Positions 28,352-36,583 of a stretch of 43,404 bases of DNA are shown piece by piece. Below the pieces are notes generated by a model that was not told the DNA's origin, did no database searches, and worked only from the letters and a program-made list of their open reading frames with translations. Source of the stretch: a virus; the IMG/VR virus record IMGVR_UViG_3300036850_000204, positions 1 through 43,404 of that record, one strand, 5' to 3'. The position numbers and the translations under genes are program-made. Position 1 is the stretch's first letter. Each line of letters opens with the position of its first letter.

Positions 28352-28626
28352 TGAAGGCGCCTCCTAGCATGCTCATCGCGCTCGGCGTCGGTAAGCCCAG
28401 GGACGGTAAGTCCAGGGGCAAGCCGGGGCCGATGATGCTGGGCAAGGAAGACGACGAGTCGGCAGACGACGGCGCGAAGGAAGGCAAGCTGGCTGCGGCC
28501 CGCACGCTAGCCAGCGCCGTGAAGTCTGGCGACGACGAAGCCATCGCCGACGCGTTCCAGGACATGTACGACCTGTGCGCAGCGTCCGCTGGTTCTGCCG
28601 AGTCCGACGAGGACGAGGACTACTGA
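28351..28626 (+). CDS. Small acidic head-region protein
   Basis: 91 aa, ATG in a TGATG overlap. A basic Gly/Lys-rich start (GVGKPRDGKSRGKPGPMMLG) is followed by an acidic stretch (KEDDESADDGAKEGK), a helix (AARTLASAVKSGDDEAIADA...DMYDLCAASA) and an acidic end (ESDEDEDY). Small proteins of this design commonly sit between capsid and connector genes in podoviral genomes. Role unknown, possibly capsid assembly. Confidence 0.55.
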   Translation: MKAPPSMLIALGVGKPRDGKSRGKPGPMMLGKEDDESADDGAKEGKLAAARTLASAVKSGDDEAIADAFQDMYDLCAASAGSAESDEDEDY

Positions 28627-28639
28627 GCATCCACTGACG

Positions 28640-28679
28640 AGCCCGCTGATCGCGCCACTCCCGACGCGGTTGGCGGGCT
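28640..28679 (+). terminator. Possible terminator after the head gene cluster
   Basis: AGCCCGC (28640-28646) pairs perfectly with GCGGGCT (28673-28679). The 26-nt loop contains a further CGCG...CGCG pairing. A short T run only partly follows (TTGCTGTC). It lies in the 82-bp gap between the 28351 and 28709 genes, so partial termination or messenger processing is possible. Confidence 0.4.
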
Positions 28680-28708
28680 TGCTGTCTATCTGCGTTTTGG
28701 GGTGAGGC

Positions 28709-29413
28709 ATGAGCAGGACCACGACTTTTGCGTTGCTCAAAGAGGCGATTCGCACCCGATACGATTTGCCAGCGTTCTCCTCCACGACGCATATCACGAC
28801 TACTCAGATCAACGCCCTTACGAATGACTCGCTGCAGGGCTACTACGCGCTGCTGCTCAGCCTCTACGGCGACGAATACTACTCGACCAGCTCCACGATC
28901 ACGGCGAGCAGCGCCACTACGGCGGTGCCCACGCGCTGCCTCAAGATCCTGAATCTGTGGTGGCTGCGCGGCACCGACGACGTTGTGCGCATTCAGCGCG
29001 GCAGTGCAGACGACCTACTGCTGGCCAACTACGCGTCCAAGACGTGGACCGAGTACGGTCCGAAGTATCGGCTGCAAGGCACTGGCACGATCCTGTGGCT
29101 ACCGACGCCAAGCACCAGCTACAACGTTCGCTGCGACCACGTAGCGCTGCCCGCCGACCTGTCTGCAGACGGCGACACGCTGTTTTCGGGAGCCGGGTGG
29201 GAGCAGTGGGTCATCGCTGACGTGTGCCAGAAGCTGGCCCAGCGCGAGGAGAAGGACCCCAGCGTGTTCATGGCCGAGCGCGCCGGCTGGGAAGCGCGGA
29301 TTCTTGCGCAGGCCCCCGACCGCACGGAGGGTGAGCCGCTGCAGTTGCGCGACGTGACCAGCGCCGGCATGAGCGCTTACGCGTTGCGCAATCTTCTCTC
29401 GCAGCGGTACTGA
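28709..29413 (+). CDS. Head-tail connector/adaptor protein (probable)
   Basis: 234 aa from the ATG at 28709. It starts with a helical region (TTFALLKEAIRTRYDLPAF, ITTTQINALTNDSLQGYYAL) followed by a beta middle (TRCLKILNLWWLRGTDDVVR; TGTILWLPTPSTSYNVRCDH) and a C-terminal helix (QWVIADVCQKLAQREEKDPS). This helix-beta-helix design, size and position after the capsid match gp4-like head-to-tail adaptors that sit under the portal. No single diagnostic motif is present, so the assignment rests mainly on architecture and gene order. Confidence 0.55.
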   Translation: MSRTTTFALLKEAIRTRYDLPAFSSTTHITTTQINALTNDSLQGYYALLLSLYGDEYYSTSSTITASSATTAVPTRCLKILNLWWLRGTDDVVRIQRGSADDLLLANYASKTWTEYGPKYRLQGTGTILWLPTPSTSYNVRCDHVALPADLSADGDTLFSGAGWEQWVIADVCQKLAQREEKDPSVFMAERAGWEARILAQAPDRTEGEPLQLRDVTSAGMSAYALRNLLSQRY

Positions 29414-29416
29414 CGC

Positions 29417-30208
29417 TTGACCGCCGCGCGCCCAAAGCCCTCCTACGATGGCGGCAAGAAGCCTCCGTACGGGCAGTTCTTGGACTGGCTTGACCGCATG
29501 GTCGGCAGCACCCTGGGTGACACCTACGCCAACCTTGCGGCCATGGCAGCGGCCATCACGGCGGCGGCCACCACGGCTTCGTCCGCGGCTGCTGCTGCGA
29601 TCGCGGCACAGTCCACAGCCAACACGCACGCATCGCGCCACATCCACGGCGGCGCCGACGTGGTCGACGGCGACAGGCTCGATGTCGACTACGTGCCGAC
29701 CAACTACACGCGGAACCCAGGCTCGAACGGCACCGTCGACAACGACGAATTGACGTCGCACCTGGAAGGCATCGACGACGCGTTGGCGTCGTTCACGGCC
29801 GCCAAGACGACGATGTTCATGGGCTCCACAAACCAGCTGGGGACCGCTGCGTCCACTACTTACTACCACCATGTCAGCGGGTACTTCGAGGACCCATCGC
29901 CGGTGACTGCTATCGAAGAAAAGGCCATGATCTGGGGCCGCGCCGGCACGATAAAGAACCTGCGCTACCAGAACATGGAGTCGGTTGCAGACAGCGACAC
30001 GTATAGCTGGACGCTGAACAAGAACGGGTCAGATACGACCCTTACGATCACTGGTATTTCGCCAGCCAACACGACGCTGCTCGGGGACACGACGCACACG
30101 GTTACCGTGGCCGTGGGGGATGTCCTGGTGTTCAAGCAGGTCAACGGCGCAAACACCCTGACGGGCAACTGCAACCCGTCATGGACGTTCGACTTCGTGG
30201 AGGCTTGA
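29417..30208 (+). CDS. Tail or fibre structural protein with collar-like and jelly-roll parts
   Basis: 263 aa with a TTG start 3 bases after the previous stop. There is an Ala-rich helical stalk (NLAAMAAAITAAATTASSAA), then the fibre-like motif THASRHIHGGADVVDGDRLD...DNDELTSHLEGID seen in many phage fibres. A C-terminal beta sandwich (MIWGRAGTIKNLRYQNMESV; YSWTLNKNGSDTTLTITGIS; DVLVFKQVNGAN) resembles tail-fibre head domains. It is likely a trimeric virion protein attached near the connector. The weak start suggests low stoichiometry. Confidence 0.6.
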   Translation: MTAARPKPSYDGGKKPPYGQFLDWLDRMVGSTLGDTYANLAAMAAAITAAATTASSAAAAAIAAQSTANTHASRHIHGGADVVDGDRLDVDYVPTNYTRNPGSNGTVDNDELTSHLEGIDDALASFTAAKTTMFMGSTNQLGTAASTTYYHHVSGYFEDPSPVTAIEEKAMIWGRAGTIKNLRYQNMESVADSDTYSWTLNKNGSDTTLTITGISPANTTLLGDTTHTVTVAVGDVLVFKQVNGANTLTGNCNPSWTFDFVEA

Positions 30209-33200
30209 TGGCGCTCGTTCCGCAGGAGATCGAAATTGGCCTCAACTTGGGCATGGACACGAAGCAGAGCGACGAGCTGCAAGCGCCGTCGTCCATGCGC
30301 CTCGTTGAAAACCTGCACTGGCGCGGCCAGGGGCAGATCGAGAAGCGCCCAGCGCACGACGTAAGCGCAGCCATTGCCGAGCCGACGGGCAGTCTCTACG
30401 ACGAGGCCGACGCCTGCGGTCTCGTGACGCGAGACAAGTCTCCGATCGTCGTCACCGGCAAGCATGGACTCGCGGTCTACTCCAGCAAGGTGGGGGCGAT
30501 CCTTGCGTCGCCGATGCAGTTCACGCGCGCCCGCGACGACGTCGCGAACAGTCCCAGTACGACCGGCACCCTCAACTACTGCCCCGTGTCGTACGACGTG
30601 TCGCGGCGGTTCGTCGAGCGGTCGCAGGGCAACTCACTGGACGCCGGCGTGTTTCACGTGGCATCGGCCCAGTACAACGGCGTTCACGTCATTGCCTGGA
30701 TCACCAGCGGAACGACCTTTCGCCTGTGCTGCAAGGCCATCAGCGCCGACACCGGCGAGACGGTTGCGACGACTGAATACGACGCCATTGCTTCAAGCGC
30801 CAATGCGCTCATGGTCCAGGCCTGCGAGTATACGGAGAGCGGCAAAGAGGGCGTCCTAATCGCGTACGTTGACGACGCTGCATCTCCTTACACGGTCAGC
30901 ACGATCCGATGGAACTACGCGACTAACCAGTTCGTAGCAGACTCGGCGCTTGCCACAAACGCCGTTACGCAGACGTTCGCGATCGTCAAAAATGGCACGC
31001 GCATCTACTTCGCGTATCATGATTCATCCTCCGGGTTTCTAAAGGTAGAAGACCGCACGATAGGCTCGATCTCGTCTACACACACGGCGACGCATGGCGC
31101 GCTTGGCGTAGACATCGTGGTGGGCGCATCGCGCACGCTGATCGTGTCATGCACGGCGACAACCGCCTACGCCGAGGTGTTTGGGCAAGCGGCGGCATCC
31201 ACATCTATCGCCGCCTCGAGCGAGGAGTTTTTCAAGGTAACGGCCGCAGCTGAGACGCGCACGGCCACATCCGACGACGCCGTGTGGCTGATCACATCAT
31301 TGACGTCGACAGCTCCATACTCAACACGCGTGCGCGTTTACGAAGTCAACTATACAACCGACACGCCGACGACGCCGAACACTCTGGTGCTGCCGCACTG
31401 CGTGACGGTGGCCAACGCATTCACGCTGCGCAGCATGGCGCACGCCGTCCTGGTAGTTTACGACCGCGTCAACACGGGAGCTTCCGACGGCAGCCCCAAG
31501 TCGTGCTACGTGGCGAGGTTTCGCTCAAACGGAACCGGTTGGATTCGCATGGACGCCGTGGCCAAACTGGCGCACGACCGATTCTACGCAACCAACCGGC
31601 TGTCTTACGACGCCACCACGCTGGGCCCGGCGATGCAGGGCAACTCGGCCTACGTCGACAGCAGCAATAACGCGTGGCTGGCGCTGACGGCCGACCCATC
31701 TCCTGATTTCGCCCCAGATCGCAGCGGTTTTCACTATCCCCAGTCGATCTTTCTGGCGCGCATCTCGGCCGCTCGTCCAATGCCCATGGCACACGTGGAA
31801 CCCGAGCCCGGCGTCGTGTTTTCTGCTGGTGGCGTGCCGTGGGAGTTTGACGGCGACGCGGCGAGCGAGGCCTCTGCCCTGTGCGCTCCAGTGGCCATCG
31901 TTGATGTGTCTAGCGGTACTGGCCGAACCGGCACGTTCGGAATCATCCCCATGTACAAGTGGATCGACGCAGCGGGGCGCATCCACCGCATGCCTGGATC
32001 TGCGGTGTCAACCGGCGCGATCGTCAACAAGCAGATCGACGTCTACGTATCTAAGTGCCCCATGCGCGCCTACGGCCACGCGTCGTCCGTGGCTCTCGAC
32101 ATGGAGCCAGAGTTGTACATCACAGAAGACGACGGCTCGACCTACTACCTGGCGCAGGACCCGACGGGCGGCGGTGCCGAATACTTCGACTCGTCAACGA
32201 GCGACGGGCTTTGGTACAAGTTCACCAACGTGTTCCAGGCGGACACGTCGATGTCGCCTTATCCGTTCGGGTCGGCGCCGCTTGAACTGAGCCCGGAACC
32301 AACGCCGGCATTCTTCCATGTCGCGAAGGTGGTTGATCGCCTGTGGGCCATCGACGCCGAGGACCGTACGCGCATCTGGTACAGCAAGCCGCTCGTGGCC
32401 GAATACGCCGTTGAATGGTGCACGTCGAACACGCTCACCATCGGCGATCAGGCTACGGCCGTCGTCGACATGGGTGGCGGCGCCTGCATCCTCGCGCGCA
32501 ACGGCATCTACCTCGTCGACGGCGAGGGCCCGGACGCCACCGGCGCTGGCGGGTTCGCGCCGGCACGCAAGCTCAACCACGCCGTCGATTGCATCGACCC
32601 AGTCAGCGTGTGCCGCACTCCGCTCGGCGTCGTGTTTCGTGGCCGGCGCGGCTTCTATCTGCTGGACAACGGGTTTCAGGCGCAGCCGTTCGGCGTGCCG
32701 ATCGATCCAGAAATCCTCACCGACCCAGCGCTCGATCCAAGCGTCAGTTCTTCGTACCGCATGCGCGTGGTCTACCAAGAGCAGACCAGCGAAATCCACA
32801 TCTGCGGCGTGCCAGGAAGCGTGTCGGGGTCCAGCGGCCACCGTCTCGTCTACAACATCCTCGAGCAGAAGTGGTCTCGGTACGCCGTTCCGAGCAACGG
32901 GGGCGCCGCGTCGACCCTTGAAGACGTGCGCGACCTGGCGGTGGTGCGCGGCAAGGCGTGGCGTATGGCGCGCGTCAACGGCGCCGACTTACTGCGCGGC
33001 GACAACCTCTATTCTCACGAGTCGACATACAACGTCGAGGCGGTCGCGCAGATGCAGATCGACACGCCGTGGTATCGCCTCGACGAAGTGAACGGTATGG
33101 TGCGGCTCTGGCGCGCGTGGTTCGCGTTCAAGCTGCCGAGCGACATCGCCGACGTGGCGACGTTCACGATCCGCTACTACGTCGACAACAACGACACCGT

Positions 33201-33435
33201 GGCGCAGACCGTGACGTTCACCGGCTCGGAACTGGCCACGATATTCAGCACCACGAGCGAAGTGGCGCGACTTCCGTTCCAGCCGAACGTGCAAGTGGTT
33301 CGCTCGTTCAGGTTCTCTCTGCAGTGGGCGACCACCGGCACAGCATCCGCGGGCCCGAAGCCGCTCTCGATGCGCCTGCAGTTCGGCGTGCGGCCTAGCA
33401 AGGGCAAACAATCAAAGACCACGGTGAAGGGGTAA
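30208..33435 (+). CDS. Large tail nozzle/DNA-stabilisation-like protein
   Basis: 1075 aa from the ATG at 30208 (TGATG overlap). The N-terminus (NLGMDTKQSDELQAPSSMRL; VENLHWRGQGQIEKRPAHDV) is the type seen in podoviral DNA-stabilisation or tail nozzle proteins, which start by describing a pose-and-plug strand before a large beta-propeller-like body. The body consists of repeated beta blades. The segment LWAIDAEDRTRIWYSKPLVA, VVDMGGGACILARNGIYLVD and GVVFRGRRGFYLLDNGFQAQ is especially typical. It would extend the portal-connector channel and plug packaged DNA. It is more than twice the length of P22 gp10, so extra domains are present. The C-terminus is a beta sandwich ending in a basic tail. 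Confidence 0.65.
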   Translation: MALVPQEIEIGLNLGMDTKQSDELQAPSSMRLVENLHWRGQGQIEKRPAHDVSAAIAEPTGSLYDEADACGLVTRDKSPIVVTGKHGLAVYSSKVGAILASPMQFTRARDDVANSPSTTGTLNYCPVSYDVSRRFVERSQGNSLDAGVFHVASAQYNGVHVIAWITSGTTFRLCCKAISADTGETVATTEYDAIASSANALMVQACEYTESGKEGVLIAYVDDAASPYTVSTIRWNYATNQFVADSALATNAVTQTFAIVKNGTRIYFAYHDSSSGFLKVEDRTIGSISSTHTATHGALGVDIVVGASRTLIVSCTATTAYAEVFGQAAASTSIAASSEEFFKVTAAAETRTATSDDAVWLITSLTSTAPYSTRVRVYEVNYTTDTPTTPNTLVLPHCVTVANAFTLRSMAHAVLVVYDRVNTGASDGSPKSCYVARFRSNGTGWIRMDAVAKLAHDRFYATNRLSYDATTLGPAMQGNSAYVDSSNNAWLALTADPSPDFAPDRSGFHYPQSIFLARISAARPMPMAHVEPEPGVVFSAGGVPWEFDGDAASEASALCAPVAIVDVSSGTGRTGTFGIIPMYKWIDAAGRIHRMPGSAVSTGAIVNKQIDVYVSKCPMRAYGHASSVALDMEPELYITEDDGSTYYLAQDPTGGGAEYFDSSTSDGLWYKFTNVFQADTSMSPYPFGSAPLELSPEPTPAFFHVAKVVDRLWAIDAEDRTRIWYSKPLVAEYAVEWCTSNTLTIGDQATAVVDMGGGACILARNGIYLVDGEGPDATGAGGFAPARKLNHAVDCIDPVSVCRTPLGVVFRGRRGFYLLDNGFQAQPFGVPIDPEILTDPALDPSVSSSYRMRVVYQEQTSEIHICGVPGSVSGSSGHRLVYNILEQKWSRYAVPSNGGAASTLEDVRDLAVVRGKAWRMARVNGADLLRGDNLYSHESTYNVEAVAQMQIDTPWYRLDEVNGMVRLWRAWFAFKLPSDIADVATFTIRYYVDNNDTVAQTVTFTGSELATIFSTTSEVARLPFQPNVQVVRSFRFSLQWATTGTASAGPKPLSMRLQFGVRPSKGKQSKTTVKG

Positions 33436-33439
33436 GGGC

Positions 33440-34546
33440 ATGGCAAAGAAGCCAGTCACTGAAGATCGCAGCGTTGCTGCCAAGGCGTCGGGCGGAAAGA
33501 TCCCGCTTTCGCCCGTTGGCTACGCGTCTACGTACACCAGCGACGCAGCAAAGAAGGCCAGTGCCGCGTCTGACCAGACGCCGTTCCTCGGGCAAGAGGG
33601 CGAGCAGATCATCCAGACCACGGGCGGAGCCACACAGCTCACCGGCGGCATCCTTCGTGGCAGCAAGAAGGACATCAAGGAAGGCGCTTCCAACCTCGGC
33701 AAGGGCATCCTAAGCGCCGTAACGGCCGAGCCGCTACGCAGCCTCAACAAGCCGCCTCCGCAGCAGTTCTCCGGCGGCAGTCCGGAGGCGCTCGCGGCCA
33801 ACCGCGCGCAATACGACCAGGGCATCCTGTCTGGCTACGACATGACGGGCCGCGGCGAAGCCATGGCCGGCGTTGGCATCAATACCGCCAACGCCGCCGC
33901 GAACATGGGCGGCGGCCTGTACAACGCCGGCATGGGCATCGGTGCCAGCGGCATCTACGGCCAGGGCTCGGCGATCGACGCATCCATCAACGCGGCTCAG
34001 CGCGACGTGGGGTCCGTGGCTGCTCAGCAACAGAAGATGGCCAACGATGATCTTGCGCGCCGCATGATGGGTCAGGCCTCTGCGGCGCGCGGCGGCAATC
34101 AGGCGGCGGCGATGCGCAACGCGCAGGGCGCGGCGAGCCAGAACGCGCTGGTCACTAACCAGCAGATCGGGCTTATGCGTCTGCAGGAGGAGCAGGCCAA
34201 GCGCGCTGGCGAAGTGCAGGCTCAGCAGTTCGCCGCCGGTCAGTACGGCGACCGCGCCGCGCTCGGCTACGGCACCGCCAACCAGGGAGCTGGGCAGGTC
34301 AACACGGCAGGCTCCACCATCGGCGGCATTGGCGGAAACATCATGGACGCCGGCAACACGCAGACCAAGACATTCGTGGACGCCGAGACCGAGCAAAACA
34401 AGGCTCAGCTCGACGCCGACACCAAGTGGGCCAGCGCCAAGAAGGCTAGTCAGGGCGGCGTGGGCGGCGTGGTCAAGAACTTCATCGGTGGTCTGTTCGC
34501 ACTAACCATGGCATTCGGGCTCGACAGCCTGACGCAGGTGTTCTGA
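33440..34546 (+). CDS. Internal virion / DNA-ejection protein (probable)
   Basis: 368 aa. It is rich in Gly, Ala, Gln and Asn with repeated patterns (NTANAAANMGGGLYNAGMGI; QRDVGSVAAQQQKMANDDLA; RGGNQAAAMRNAQGAASQNA), the composition of phage ejection proteins that leave the capsid ahead of the DNA. The C-terminus has a hydrophobic segment (GVVKNFIGGLFALTMAFGLD) that could insert in a membrane. It is the first of three consecutive genes of this style between the tail and adhesin genes, the usual location for such proteins in podoviruses. Confidence 0.65.
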   Translation: MAKKPVTEDRSVAAKASGGKIPLSPVGYASTYTSDAAKKASAASDQTPFLGQEGEQIIQTTGGATQLTGGILRGSKKDIKEGASNLGKGILSAVTAEPLRSLNKPPPQQFSGGSPEALAANRAQYDQGILSGYDMTGRGEAMAGVGINTANAAANMGGGLYNAGMGIGASGIYGQGSAIDASINAAQRDVGSVAAQQQKMANDDLARRMMGQASAARGGNQAAAMRNAQGAASQNALVTNQQIGLMRLQEEQAKRAGEVQAQQFAAGQYGDRAALGYGTANQGAGQVNTAGSTIGGIGGNIMDAGNTQTKTFVDAETEQNKAQLDADTKWASAKKASQGGVGGVVKNFIGGLFALTMAFGLDSLTQVF

Positions 34547-36580
34547 GTGGCTCTTCCCGACGACACCATCCGCGCCATCGCCAAGGAGCGCGGTCAGCCT
34601 TACGAGCAAGTGGCTGCCGAGTTTGGGCAGCCCGTGCTCGAGCCGGCTGTGCTGCGCGGCCCGCCCGGCGTGCCAGAGCCTATCCCTGTCGCGCAGGCCG
34701 ATGCCGCGCCAGTCTTTGAATTGGCCAATGACGTCGACGCTGCCATCGCCACGCCCGTTGGCGTGCAGGCAGACCTAGCTCCCGTAGACGCCGCTCTGGC
34801 CGCCCCGCTCGGTGCACAGGTCGCCGCCGAGCCGGTCGCGCCTGTGGCCGCTCCGGAGCCCGTCCAGCCGGTGCAGGTTCAGCCCGCCGACGCGACCGCT
34901 CCGGCGGATGCCGGACAGCCGCGCAGCATGGCGCAGTTTCTTGGCGGGTTCGGCGGTGAGGCCGCGCCGGCCGCCCCGCAAGCGCCAGAGGTGGCTGAGC
35001 AGACCGAAGCGCCCGCTGCGACGACCGACGCCACTGAGACCGAACAGGCCCCGGCCGAGACCGAAGAACTCGCCCCGCTATCACTGCAGCCGTCGCTCAC
35101 CAGTTCGCAGGAAGACCTCGCTACCATCGAGCGCGACGCGACCGGCGCTACCATGCGCATGGCCGAGGCCGACGAGGCTGCGGCGAAGGAGCGCGCGGCG
35201 TCTGCCAAGAAGTTCTTGGCTGAGTTCGATGCCGACATGGCCAAGGGCATGTCTGAGATCGATGCCGCTCGCGAAGGCATCAAGCGCAACCAGGAAGAGC
35301 TGCGCGCTGCAAACGAAGAAATCGCCAAGCTGCCGCCCATCAAGGACAGCCGCAGCGGCCTCGAAAAGGTGTTCGGCGCGCTCACCATGGCTATCGGCGG
35401 CATGCAGGACCAGAACAACCTTGTGGCCGGCCTCATGCAGGGCATGAACGTGCAGACCAACAACGCCGAGCAAGCGGCGGCGCGTGTGCGTGAGTCGGTC
35501 GAGCGCGACATCAGCCTGCAAAAGACGAACTACGAGAAGGTCCGCGACAAGCGCGAAGCCAAGCTCACCGAGTACGGTATCGCGCGGCAGCTGCTAGGCG
35601 ACTCACAGCAAGCGCTCAGGTACGCGACTGCCATGCGCGGCGAGCGGTTCGCCGCAGAGATGGAAGCGCAGGCGGCTACGCTCAAGAGTCAGACCGCGCG
35701 CGACGCTGGCGTTCTCAGGTCGAGCGAACTGCGCATGAAGTTTCACGAGTCGCGCAACGACATCCTGAAGGCGGAGCTAGGCGTGAAGGGCTACGCCATG
35801 CAGGCCATCGCGCTCGGCAAGATGACGGCGGCTCAGGCGGCGGAGTTTATTGCGAGCGGCGGGTCGGCAGACGGCGCTCCGACGAAGGCCGAACTGGCCG
35901 CTCAGGAGCGCAAGCGCCAGGCCGATCTTCTCAAGCTCAGCGGTGGCAACGCCACGCAGCGCGGCTCCAACCAAGTCGAAGACGCTGAGTCCAGCTACGA
36001 CGACTTCGTGAAGACGAAGCCGGCCGACTGGTACAACGAGAAGCGCACGACCAAGGCCGACGATGCGCGGTCCAGCTACTCGCAACTCAACGTGGTGTAC
36101 ACCGACGCTGCCAACGCGCTCAAGACCATCAAGGACCCGAAGGCGACGTCAGAAGAGAAGCTGGACGCGCTCACGACCTACAACGAGGCGCGCGAGGCTG
36201 TGCCTCAGCTGCTTGTCGCGGCACTTGGCGGCGGCGCGGCGGCCGAGGGCGAGGCGGCGCGAGCGTCCAAGAACTGGCCGACCGTGCCAAACCCCAACCT
36301 CGGAGACGGCGTTGTCGGGAGCGCAGACGACTACCTGAAGGAGAACTACGACTCTATTGTGCGCAACATCGACGCCCGCCCGCGCGCCATCGAGGTTTCG
36401 CTCAACAGCGTGACGCGCCGGCACTACGCCGTGATGAGCGAGCTGGGGCATAGGCACAAGAGCTTGGCCGGCGCACAGCCGCCCGCGGCCGACACGCCCG
36501 CGTCGCCAACTCCGGCTCAGCGACCCAGCCCAGCACCCAGCGCCGCTCCCAAGCGCCGCCTCACCGCAGCGGACCTCTGA
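34547..36580 (+). CDS. Internal virion protein with long coiled coil (probable)
   Basis: 677 aa with a GTG start directly after the previous stop. The N-terminal 200 residues are Ala/Pro/Val/Glu-rich low complexity. Residues about 200-470 are a long charged coiled coil (MRMAEADEAAAKERAASAKK; INAAREGIKRNQEELRAANE-type repeats; SVERDISLQKTNYEKVRDKR). The C-terminal 200 residues are mixed helical and end basic (APKRRLTAADL). The first residues (PDDTIRAIAKERGQPYEQVA) look like a small helical module also found at the N-termini of other ejection proteins. The likely role is in forming the ejection channel; no enzymatic motif is seen. Confidence 0.6.
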   Translation: MALPDDTIRAIAKERGQPYEQVAAEFGQPVLEPAVLRGPPGVPEPIPVAQADAAPVFELANDVDAAIATPVGVQADLAPVDAALAAPLGAQVAAEPVAPVAAPEPVQPVQVQPADATAPADAGQPRSMAQFLGGFGGEAAPAAPQAPEVAEQTEAPAATTDATETEQAPAETEELAPLSLQPSLTSSQEDLATIERDATGATMRMAEADEAAAKERAASAKKFLAEFDADMAKGMSEIDAAREGIKRNQEELRAANEEIAKLPPIKDSRSGLEKVFGALTMAIGGMQDQNNLVAGLMQGMNVQTNNAEQAAARVRESVERDISLQKTNYEKVRDKREAKLTEYGIARQLLGDSQQALRYATAMRGERFAAEMEAQAATLKSQTARDAGVLRSSELRMKFHESRNDILKAELGVKGYAMQAIALGKMTAAQAAEFIASGGSADGAPTKAELAAQERKRQADLLKLSGGNATQRGSNQVEDAESSYDDFVKTKPADWYNEKRTTKADDARSSYSQLNVVYTDAANALKTIKDPKATSEEKLDALTTYNEAREAVPQLLVAALGGGAAAEGEAARASKNWPTVPNPNLGDGVVGSADDYLKENYDSIVRNIDARPRAIEVSLNSVTRRHYAVMSELGHRHKSLAGAQPPAADTPASPTPAQRPSPAPSAAPKRRLTAADL

Positions 36581-36583
36581 CGC